The translations under genes were made by a program, and so were the position numbers. From Kushneria pakistanensis (GTDB taxonomy: Bacteria > Pseudomonadota > Gammaproteobacteria > Pseudomonadales > Halomonadaceae): a DNA stretch of 64,000 bases. This document shows positions 56,556 to 64,000 of this stretch, piece after piece (position 1 is the first letter of the stretch; the number at the start of each line of letters is the position of its first letter). A model generated the notes under the pieces. That model saw only the letters and a program-made list of their open reading frames with translations, did not search any database and was not told where the DNA came from. Location: the NCBI RefSeq assembly GCF_014652795.1, contig NZ_BMZM01000001.1:1054001-1118000 (forward strand). Direction: 5' to 3'.

Positions 56556-59500
56556 TCAATAGGGCCTATCCGGTGTACGGCCCAGGCTGAAGGTATAAAT
56601 CAAATCCACGGCCTGATTGGCACCTGATACGGCCTGGAGATACAGGTTCTGGATCAGTCGATAGCGCAGGGTCAGCTCGGCAATCGAGGAGAACAACCCA
56701 ACCCCATAGCTGACCTGGAAGTCGTCAAAGAGATAACCGCTGACCACCACCTGGCTGTCATCGCCACTGCCAGAGGTATCCAGCGACAGATCATCGATGC
56801 CAAAGCTTTCACCCAGTTGACCAATGGCCTTACCGCTTCTGGACAGTGACAGCCCGATCAGGGCCGAAGTCAGCATGCCATCACTGTCACCATCGGCATC
56901 CGGAGCCCGCCCACGCAGCAGATAGGAAAGTGCGCGCGACTCATTCATGGCCGGCTCGGAGAAGACATCCAGCTCCGGCTGATCGGCCGGGCCGGTCACC
57001 CGCAGACCGGCAATGACGTTGTCAGCTGTACTGCTGGGGTTTCTAACGGCCTCAATACTCAGGTAGGGCTGACCAGGCGGGCCGCTGAACAGCACCTGGC
57101 CACGGCGAATGATCAGATCCTGGCCCAGTGCCTGGAAGCGACCATCTTCAAGCGATACATCTCCGAAAAGCTGGAGCTGGCTGGCGCTCTGGCGAACATT
57201 GAGCCGGCCCTGCACATTGGCATTCAAACCATAGGCAGCCAGCTGTACGTCATTGCCCACAATAATGTTAACGCCAACGTTGACCTCCATGCCGGCCGCC
57301 TCGAGGTCCTGAGTATTGGCCCACGCCAACTGACGATCGATCTCGCTGGTGGCCTCGGCAGTGGCCATTTTCTGCTGGCGGGCTTCATACTCTTCGCGAG
57401 TGACAATCACCTCATCAGAGGATGGCTTGACGGCTGACGCCGGAATCTGACCGATCTCAAGACGCGCCCAGGGAATGCGAACATCACCGTTGATATCCAG
57501 ACGCTGCGGATTGGCAGCTACTCGAATATCGGGAGCAACACGCAGACGACCAAATTCCGGCATACGGATCTCAAGCGGTGAGTTGCCGCCGTTAAGCGCC
57601 ATGTTGGCCTGCCAATTTTCAGTGGTTGGCCAGTTGGCATTGCCATTGAGGTTCCAGCGGGCATTGCCGACCTGCAAATAGCCATCGAGCGTGCCGCGAT
57701 CGCCCTGGAAGACCATCGCCATCCGAGCATCATCCAGACCAACCGGCAGCTGGTTACCCTGGGCGCGAACGTCGCTGAGCACCATGTTGCCATTGAGGCG
57801 CGGCTCGATCAGGGTACCGGCAAGGGCAACATCGCCATTGAGCCGCCCCTGCAGCTCGTTCAGGGCAGCCACCAGTGGCGTATAGGGTGACAGCGTGACA
57901 CCATCGACCTCCAGCCTGCCGGCCAGCGTTCGGCTACCCAGCGGATCACCGACATCAGCATTCAGACGAATGCTGCCGGCATCACGCAGATTCATATTCA
58001 GCCTGGCCTGCGCCCGCTCAGGCGTCGCTTCGGCATTCACGCGAACCCCCAGATGCGGCAACGAGAAAGGCTGGCCCTGCGCATTTTGACCGCGGACATC
58101 AACCTGACTCTGCAAGTCGGTATCAACGTTCCATCGGCTGCCCGCCTGTGACCACTGCGCGTTGATATCGCCTTCAAGTCCACCGGCGATCCGCCATTGC
58201 GGCGGCAGATAATCATTGGCCAGCGCCAGATCGATATCGGACAAACGCAGCGCCGCACGACCACTGTCGGCACTGGCCTGTAGCGTATCCACCGAACACA
58301 GCCGACCGCCCTGCCGTCTGGACAGACAAAACGGCGAGGCGGTCACGCTGGATTGATCCAGCAGCGCCGTAAACTTCAAGGGCCCATCAAGCGCAATATC
58401 TCCGCCTTCAGGCGCGCTGACTTCCAGAGGGGAGATCGTTCCGGCGTAGCGCTGTCCCGGCTGATCAAGGCTGCCATCAAGCGCCATGCGGACCCGGCTG
58501 ACGGGCAGCCCGTCACCACCCTGTACATCCAGGGTCAGTCGATGCTGCTTCAGGGTGCCATTGAGCGCCGTGGTCACCTGACGAATCTGCTGATCGGCTG
58601 CACTGATATCGCTGGCATTGAGATCGACATTGAAACTTGGATTATCGAGCCTCTGAGCTCTGGCCGTCAGGCGAAGCGCCCCAATGCGATTATCCTGATA
58701 GCGAAGCCCCTGCCCGCGCAGGTCGATGTTGCCATCCGGATTATTCAGTGTCCCTCTCAGCCTGATTTGACCGTTGGCACTACCTCCCAGCTCCGGCAGG
58801 ATCGTCCCCAGCGCCGGCGCCGCAATATCGGCATTCAATGACAGTCGATCACCGATATCGCCTTTGGCTGACAATCGGTTGTTGCCCTGGCGTAGATCCA
58901 GCTGATCGATGTGCCACTGCATGTCGCTATTACCGTTCAGACGCCCTTTCATGGAAAGGGCACGCTCCTGTAACGTGCCATCAATGGCAAGCTCAGGGAC
59001 CTCAACGCGCCAATCGTCACCCTGCTGCTGGAAGCTGGCGCGCAATTTCCCGTTGAGGCGACCGGTGACCGCGTCGGTAAAGTTCTCCAGACGCAGATTA
59101 TTGAAATCAAGCGATGACGCCACATCCAGAGACGGTGACCATGTCGCCGTTCCCCGGGCTTCCACCTTGCCCTCACCGGTAGTGACGGTGAGTGGCGCCC
59201 AGCTGAAATGGGCAATATCGCCATCACCTTTCAGGCGAATATCCAGTGGCGAGATACCCGGGCCTTCCACATGTCCGGCCATGGCCAGCTGATAGCCTTC
59301 AAGCGAACCCTGTGCATCAAAATCGAGATCACTGGCACGCCAGGGTAGCACGCCGGGCTCGTCATCAAGCGGCCAGCGCACCTGCGGACTGGACAAATGC
59401 AGCCTGAACGGTAGATCGGGTGCCAGCAGGTCGGCGTAAGCACTCAGGGCTGCCTCGATGGGACCGCTGGCGTTGACGGAAAGATTCAGATCAGAGAGTG

Positions 59501-60650
59501 CACCGTGTGCGTCAACTTCAACATGCTCTCCCCGAACCGGCGCCTGCAGGGCATCGGCCACCATCGACAGTGTCAGCGGGTAATCATCCCTGAGCGAGGC
59601 CTGAGCGCTCATGGACAGACGTGCGATGGAGGAATCAAGCATCAGTTGGCTCAGATCAATGCTTGATTCTCTGGTCTGGACGGCCAGCGCCAACTGATTG
59701 ACGACCACCGGCGTTTCCCCATCAAGTCTTAGCCGGTTGATGGCAACATCGTTGGCATCGATATCCAAGGGCAACGTGATCTCAGGCATGACAATGCGCC
59801 CCTGATCATCCGTTTCACCAATAATCTCGATCAGCGGATTGGCCAGCTGCCTCTGGCCGAGCTCGGCCAGTGTTTCCAGCACGGTGGGCGGTTCGGGATT
59901 GGCAATCTTGATGGCACCGTCGATGGCGTTGGTGGAAAGCGCAAAGGCAGCATCATCGGTCAGCAATGCCGCTGGTACGGCGGCTGCAACCGACTCGGCG
60001 GCGGCAATGGCCTGTGCGGTAATCATGTCAGGGCGTACCACACGCTGGGCGGTACGCACGTCTACGCTGGCATCGAGGAGATCCGGCTGATCCAGCCCCG
60101 GCGAAGACGCAAGGAGTACACGAGTATCTTCCAGCCGCGTTTCACCCAGAGTGAGATGACTACCTTCAAAAACAGCGCTGCTGTGAAAGTGGCCCAGTTC
60201 AACCCGGGTACCGTCAGCCAGACGTAGATGAATATCGTCCAGGCGCAGGTCACGCAGTTCTATAGGCAATGGCGTGCTGATACGGTTCATCGAAGAGTCG
60301 TCATCCGATGTATCAGGCGCTGACTTGTCGCCACCACGCAATACAACATCAACGCCACTGACCTGCAGCTGATCCATGCAAAGCCGACCGCGCAGCAGGC
60401 AATCACTGCTCCAGTGCAACGCAAATTGATCAACATCCAGCCGAAGCGCCGGTAGATCCAGGTGCAGTCCCTGGAGCGTGAAATCATCCAGCAGTGCGCC
60501 TTCAGCGCGCTCATAGCTAATAAAGCCGCGTGACTGCGCCTGCTCCAGCAGTTTGGCGGTGCCCCATGGCGAAAGGACAACGCCTGCCACAATCAGGACA
60601 AGTGCGATAAGCGTCACCACTGTCCAGAGGATAGCGCGAGGCAGCAACAT
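56556..60650 (-). CDS. tamB: Translocation and assembly module subunit TamB
   Basis: A 1364-residue inner-membrane-anchored TamB: one N-terminal helix (about 5-30), then a long beta-helix groove (AsmA-like repeats with recurring LDG, GxLNG and R-L-x-G segments) and the C-terminal DUF490 domain ending in a conserved Phe-rich tail. It passes lipids and helps outer-membrane protein assembly with TamA. I chose ATG 60650, which overlaps the tamA stop as TGATG. An alternative TTG 60686 has GAGGAGG upstream within tamA and adds 12 Arg-rich residues. Confidence 0.92.
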   Translation of the reverse strand: MLLPRAILWTVVTLIALVLIVAGVVLSPWGTAKLLEQAQSRGFISYERAEGALLDDFTLQGLHLDLPALRLDVDQFALHWSSDCLLRGRLCMDQLQVSGVDVVLRGGDKSAPDTSDDDSSMNRISTPLPIELRDLRLDDIHLRLADGTRVELGHFHSSAVFEGSHLTLGETRLEDTRVLLASSPGLDQPDLLDASVDVRTAQRVVRPDMITAQAIAAAESVAAAVPAALLTDDAAFALSTNAIDGAIKIANPEPPTVLETLAELGQRQLANPLIEIIGETDDQGRIVMPEITLPLDIDANDVAINRLRLDGETPVVVNQLALAVQTRESSIDLSQLMLDSSIARLSMSAQASLRDDYPLTLSMVADALQAPVRGEHVEVDAHGALSDLNLSVNASGPIEAALSAYADLLAPDLPFRLHLSSPQVRWPLDDEPGVLPWRASDLDFDAQGSLEGYQLAMAGHVEGPGISPLDIRLKGDGDIAHFSWAPLTVTTGEGKVEARGTATWSPSLDVASSLDFNNLRLENFTDAVTGRLNGKLRASFQQQGDDWRVEVPELAIDGTLQERALSMKGRLNGNSDMQWHIDQLDLRQGNNRLSAKGDIGDRLSLNADIAAPALGTILPELGGSANGQIRLRGTLNNPDGNIDLRGQGLRYQDNRIGALRLTARAQRLDNPSFNVDLNASDISAADQQIRQVTTALNGTLKQHRLTLDVQGGDGLPVSRVRMALDGSLDQPGQRYAGTISPLEVSAPEGGDIALDGPLKFTALLDQSSVTASPFCLSRRQGGRLCSVDTLQASADSGRAALRLSDIDLALANDYLPPQWRIAGGLEGDINAQWSQAGSRWNVDTDLQSQVDVRGQNAQGQPFSLPHLGVRVNAEATPERAQARLNMNLRDAGSIRLNADVGDPLGSRTLAGRLEVDGVTLSPYTPLVAALNELQGRLNGDVALAGTLIEPRLNGNMVLSDVRAQGNQLPVGLDDARMAMVFQGDRGTLDGYLQVGNARWNLNGNANWPTTENWQANMALNGGNSPLEIRMPEFGRLRVAPDIRVAANPQRLDINGDVRIPWARLEIGQIPASAVKPSSDEVIVTREEYEARQQKMATAEATSEIDRQLAWANTQDLEAAGMEVNVGVNIIVGNDVQLAAYGLNANVQGRLNVRQSASQLQLFGDVSLEDGRFQALGQDLIIRRGQVLFSGPPGQPYLSIEAVRNPSSTADNVIAGLRVTGPADQPELDVFSEPAMNESRALSYLLRGRAPDADGDSDGMLTSALIGLSLSRSGKAIGQLGESFGIDDLSLDTSGSGDDSQVVVSGYLFDDFQVSYGVGLFSSIAELTLRYRLIQNLYLQAVSGANQAVDLIYTFSLGRTPDRPY

Positions 60651-62530
60651 CAAAATTCGGGGCCGATGCCGAAGTGCAGACGCCAAGAGTCCTCCTCACT
60701 ATCAAAGGGATGGGCGATATCCAGACGAACCGGCCCAACGGGTGAAATCCATCGCACGCCTACGCCTGCGCTGGTCTTGAGCTCGTCAGGCCACCATTCG
60801 TTAAAAGCGTTACCGGTATCCACGAAGGTAGCGCCCCACCAGTTATTGGCGACCTGACGCTGATATTCCAGAGAACCGACCAGCAGGTGCTTACCCCCCT
60901 GGAGCTTGCCATTGCTGTTTTCGGGGGCGATGGTTTCGTACTCATAGCCACGTACGCTGCTGTCACCACCGGTGAAAAAACGCAGCGAAGGCGGTACCTG
61001 ACTGAAGTTATCCGTGCTTGTCGCTCCTACCGTGGCACGCCCTACAAAGCGATTGTTGGCTCCCAGACTTCTGACCCACTGGCTGTTGAGTCGGGTACGC
61101 AGGAAGTTGGCGTCCGAACCCCATACATCGCTTGAGCCTTCAATCAGAATGTCCTGTCGGTCTCCCCACATGGGAAAACGAGTGTTATCGGTGCGCGTAC
61201 GGGTCCAGCTCATGCCCGGGATGAAGAGCACGACCTTATCTTCTTCATCCCCCTGGGTGAAATCTTCGTAGGTGGTACGCAGGTAGGCATTTTGTATCCA
61301 GTCATTCTCGAAACGCCATTCCCGGCCAAAGGACACCGAACTTTCAAAGCTGCGGGTATCGCTTTCACTGCGATCGGTATTCTTGAAGCCATAGCGCATG
61401 TAGTAATTATCACGCGCCGGGTTATCAAGCGGTACGTTGTATTCCCCTACCAGCGTTTGTTCAGGACCGGAAAGCGTCAGATCATTATTGAGGCTATGCC
61501 CCTGATCGTTGAGCCAGGGCATGTTCCAGCCAAAGTTGACTCTGGGACCAACGTCCGTGGAGTAACCAATACCGGTTTCAAACTTGTGGCGATCTTCCGG
61601 TGTAACACTGACATCAATGGGTACGGTCGCGCGCTGGGGCCTTTCCTGCGCAGCGAGATCGTCCTGGAAGTTTCTCACCCTGCTATCAGGGTCTTCACCT
61701 TCAACGCGCGCATCAGGCGAGGAAGCCACCCCTGGTGAAGGATTTTGACGAGAGCGTTCATCAAGTCGAGGACGAACGCTGATACTTCTAAACCAGCCTG
61801 CATCTCCAAGGCGCTGGCTATAGAGCGCAACGTCCGTGGCCAGATAGCGATCATCAGGATCAAAAGGGGCCATCTTTCGCAAGCGTTCCTCACGAATCTG
61901 GCTGCCGGTCACAAATACATCGCCGAAACGGTAGCGTTCTCCACTTTCGAATACCAGTGAGATATACGCAGCGTGCTCCCAGGGGTGAACTTCGATGCGG
62001 CTTTGGCGATAGCGAGCGTCGAAATAGCCGCGCTCCAGCGCCAACGCTGTCAAACGGGCCTTGAGCGTATCATAAGGGGTATGAAGCAGACGCTTGCCTT
62101 CCATTTCTTCCAGCGGGCTAGCCTTGAGCGCCTGCTGGAAGGGCTCATCACTGTCTGCCTCGCCTTCTATGCGTACCACTACCGAACGTACGCGAACGGG
62201 CTTGCCACGATCCACATCGATCACGACCTGTTCACGATTGCGAAAACTGACCGAGATCTCGGGCTCATAGTAGCCATAGGGCTTTAGTGCATCCTTTACC
62301 CTTTGTGTGACTTCGGCGCCGTAGCTCTGTGTTTCGCTGTTTTCAGGAATATCCAGCGTTTGAAGGTAGTTGCGAATATTGGTGGCCAGCTCACCGCGCA
62401 CGCCGTTCACGTCAGCCTCAATGGCAAATACAGCAGATGCCTGACCGGTACCGATCATTAGCAGCGTCAGTAAAAGCAACCTTCGAACGGACTTGCTGGC
62501 AATCATGCGGTCAGGATCAAAAAATCGCAT
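60650..62530 (-). CDS. tamA: Translocation and assembly module subunit TamA (Omp85)
   Basis: A 626-residue Omp85 protein. A signal peptide fits residues 1-37 (VRRLLLLTLLMIGTGQASAVFA). Three POTRA domains span about 40-290 and a 16-strand barrel follows, with the conserved VRGYEYETIAPENSNGK near 525-541 and a C-terminal GIGPEF ending in Phe. Paired with TamB it inserts autotransporters and other outer-membrane proteins. An internal ATG at 62506 is a second possible start. tamB follows directly. Confidence 0.94.
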   Translation of the reverse strand: MRFFDPDRMIASKSVRRLLLLTLLMIGTGQASAVFAIEADVNGVRGELATNIRNYLQTLDIPENSETQSYGAEVTQRVKDALKPYGYYEPEISVSFRNREQVVIDVDRGKPVRVRSVVVRIEGEADSDEPFQQALKASPLEEMEGKRLLHTPYDTLKARLTALALERGYFDARYRQSRIEVHPWEHAAYISLVFESGERYRFGDVFVTGSQIREERLRKMAPFDPDDRYLATDVALYSQRLGDAGWFRSISVRPRLDERSRQNPSPGVASSPDARVEGEDPDSRVRNFQDDLAAQERPQRATVPIDVSVTPEDRHKFETGIGYSTDVGPRVNFGWNMPWLNDQGHSLNNDLTLSGPEQTLVGEYNVPLDNPARDNYYMRYGFKNTDRSESDTRSFESSVSFGREWRFENDWIQNAYLRTTYEDFTQGDEEDKVVLFIPGMSWTRTRTDNTRFPMWGDRQDILIEGSSDVWGSDANFLRTRLNSQWVRSLGANNRFVGRATVGATSTDNFSQVPPSLRFFTGGDSSVRGYEYETIAPENSNGKLQGGKHLLVGSLEYQRQVANNWWGATFVDTGNAFNEWWPDELKTSAGVGVRWISPVGPVRLDIAHPFDSEEDSWRLHFGIGPEF

Positions 62531-62593
62531 AACGTTCAGGATCTTCCTTGATGATATGAATCACACCGTATGCCACGGGGCTGACGACACCCT

Positions 62594-63328
62594 TCAAGGA
62601 TTGAGAATATCCTGAAGCGATTCCTGAGCGGCCCGCAGACTGGTCTGGCTTTGCTGAAGTCTTTTGTTCTGCGTGACAAGCTCATCTACCTGCTCGCTGA
62701 TCGAGATCAGCGATCTTTCCTGATCCGCCAGGCGGTCATCAAGCGTTTCCAGATGCTTACCGATCCCTTCGATCTTCTGCAGCTGGCTGGACTGCTCGGC
62801 GTTAGTATTGTCTACATCTTCAAAACGCGCATCATAGGTACCTTTAAGACCTTCGATGACGGTTTCAAGCGAATCCTGAGACTGCTGTAGTGATACCAGT
62901 GTTTGCTGTCGCAGTGCATCGTTTTTTACCAGTTGATTCAACCGAGCCTGCTGCTCATTATCGTTGGCCTGCTGTTCAACATGATGCTGCAGCCTTTCAA
63001 GCTGCGTGCGCTGCATTTGCTGCTCATCCCGAAGCCCCTTGAGCACCTGGTCAAGGTTGACTGACATCTCCTGACGCTCAGACATCTGCTGCTGCGTGCG
63101 ATCTGTCAGCGCTGCCATCTGCTCGGCCCAGTGCTGGCGGTCCTGATAATACTGTACGCCCATGACCACGATCGCCGCCGTCAGCAGCAGCAACATCGCA
63201 TACAGGGGCCATGTCGTGATCCTGCGGGCTCGGCCCTGAGTGAGGGCAAGACGTTTTTCTGTACGAGTGGAATACGCAGCGTTGCGATCAGCGCCTATAA
63301 CGGGCTCTTCATGATCTTTTGGCGGCAT
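62594..63328 (-). CDS. Single-pass coiled-coil membrane protein, unknown
   Basis: A 244-residue protein: a charged cytoplasmic N-terminus (about 1-38), one transmembrane helix (about 41-60: WPLYAMLLLLTAAIVVMGVQ), then a long Gln/Glu/Leu-rich coiled coil (about 70-244) in the periplasm. The pattern of Gln, Leu and Asp heptads fits a trimeric or dimeric rod. I do not recognise a named family. It sits 63 bases before tamA and may be co-transcribed, so a scaffold role for envelope assembly is a possibility only. Confidence 0.8.
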   Translation of the reverse strand: MPPKDHEEPVIGADRNAAYSTRTEKRLALTQGRARRITTWPLYAMLLLLTAAIVVMGVQYYQDRQHWAEQMAALTDRTQQQMSERQEMSVNLDQVLKGLRDEQQMQRTQLERLQHHVEQQANDNEQQARLNQLVKNDALRQQTLVSLQQSQDSLETVIEGLKGTYDARFEDVDNTNAEQSSQLQKIEGIGKHLETLDDRLADQERSLISISEQVDELVTQNKRLQQSQTSLRAAQESLQDILNP

Positions 63329-63499
63329 GAAAGTCTCGAGAAATATAGCTGTCAGAGATATGGCCCGCCCTTTTCAGCCAGGCCCTGAAAATGCATGCAT
63401 GCTACGATGTATGGCCTGCGAAAAGCCAGTACAGGCTATCCGGCAAACAGGTTTGAACGGCAATACCAGGGGCTCCCTGGTCAGAATGGAACGTTGATC

Positions 63500-64000
63500 A
63501 TGCCCCTTGAACTTCCCTCCCTGCCTTATGCGACAGATGCATTGGCGCCCGTTATCTCCGCGCAGAATCTGCGCATGCATCATGAAGGTATCCATGCGGG
63601 CTATCTGCAGCGTTTGAATACGCTGCTTGCAGGTGATGATAAGGATCAGTCACTTGAACATATCATGAATACTGGCCGCGGAGAGGCACAGGCCTGCGCC
63701 TGCCAGGCATGGAACCATACCTTTTTCTGGCAGTGTCTGACGCCCTGGTATCAATCGCCGGGCGATGCGCTTGAAAAGGCGCTAACGGCGCGCTGGGGAA
63801 GCCTTGAAGGCTTTCAGGAGGCGTTCATGGCCAGTGCCATGGCACATTTCATGGGCGGCTGGACGTGGCTGGTGTATACGCCCCAGGGACGGCTGGATAT
63901 CCATAACGCAGCTGACGCCGGATCACCTCTGCTAAGAGGCTTCATACCGCTACTGGCCGTCGACATGTGGGAGCATGCCTGGTATATCGACTTTGGGAAC
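63500..64000 (+). CDS. Fe/Mn superoxide dismutase, SodB-like, cut at window edge
   Basis: The first 167 residues of a SodB-type enzyme that turns superoxide into peroxide and oxygen. Metal ligands are H27, H73, D155 and H159 (VDMWEHA). The family start LPSLPYATDALAP, QAWNHTFFW and GWTWLV are visible. Unusual: in the first helix the segment reads MHHEGIHAGYL, so the second-sphere His of E. coli FeSOD (His30, one of the residues near the gateway Tyr) is Ile, Tyr25 is Met and Lys29 is Gly. A divergent paralogue is likely. The stop codon is beyond the window. Confidence 0.9.
   Translation, partial: MPLELPSLPYATDALAPVISAQNLRMHHEGIHAGYLQRLNTLLAGDDKDQSLEHIMNTGRGEAQACACQAWNHTFFWQCLTPWYQSPGDALEKALTARWGSLEGFQEAFMASAMAHFMGGWTWLVYTPQGRLDIHNAADAGSPLLRGFIPLLAVDMWEHAWYIDFGN

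Overview
The window is a gene-dense piece of chromosome from a moderately halophilic gammaproteobacterium, most likely of the family Halomonadaceae (Halomonas/Kushneria/Chromohalobacter type). The main reason is a complete ectoine synthesis cluster, ectA-ectB-ectC (minus strand, 49848-52228), whose three products resemble the Halomonas enzymes closely along their length. The rest is typical gammaproteobacterial core: yejABEF, gloB, rnhA-dnaQ, nudC, sohB, tusDCB-tusE, metH, nfuA, pyrC, gor, tamAB. No prophage, insertion sequence or CRISPR array is visible. Genus is inferred, not proven.

Layout. 1-1337: 3'-truncated ABC exporter (minus). 1.6-6.5 kb: lipoproteins, a 51-aa Pmp3-type membrane peptide, a PP2A-like phosphatase, tRNA-Pro(GGG), a 47-aa membrane peptide, a stretch with two candidate small RNAs, an alpha/beta hydrolase and an omega-amidase. 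6.6-12.2 kb: yejABEF peptide importer (minus). 12.2-17.6 kb: gloB, a methyltransferase, rnhA-dnaQ-nudC, an SCP2 protein and sohB. 17.6-24.7 kb: an ArsR regulator, yhhQ, ybfF, an exonuclease/GIY-YIG fusion, mntR, and a ThiXYZ-type pyrimidine importer under a TPP riboswitch. 24.8-31.5 kb: a divergent kinase-fold protein, cvrA, two small orphan genes, tRNA-Ser(UGA), a BI-1 protein, the tusDCB-tusE sulfur relay and acpH. 31.5-38.3 kb: moeA-moaB-DUF1244, a cupin regulator, pdxH, DUF2069, wrbA, yihY, smrA. 38.4-49.8 kb: metH, nfuA, a KfrA-like protein facing a tyrosine recombinase across a large palindrome, sufE, DUF2628, yidD, hisI, pyrC, zur, and a secreted DUF1161 protein. 49.8-54.6 kb: ectCBA, gor, can. 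54.7-64 kb: yheT, msrA, tamBA with an upstream coiled-coil membrane protein, and the start of a divergent SodB-like protein that runs off the window.

Functional threads. Salt adaptation: ectABC, the CvrA K+/H+ antiporter and acidic secreted proteins. Sulfur and Fe-S handling: tusDCBE, nfuA, sufE. Thiol and oxidative defence: gor, msrA, wrbA, gloB, SOD. Metal control: mntR, zur. Envelope: TAM, YidD, SohB, several lipoproteins. The least ordinary segments are the KfrA-like/recombinase pair with its 30-bp palindrome (44.05-45.47 kb), the tandem terminator-bearing non-coding stretch (4.1-4.56 kb), the TPP riboswitch with two extra hairpins next to a degenerate kinase-fold gene (24.5-25.7 kb), and the SOD with a replaced second-sphere histidine (63.5 kb to the end). 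I found no clear multi-gene system that looks wholly undescribed.
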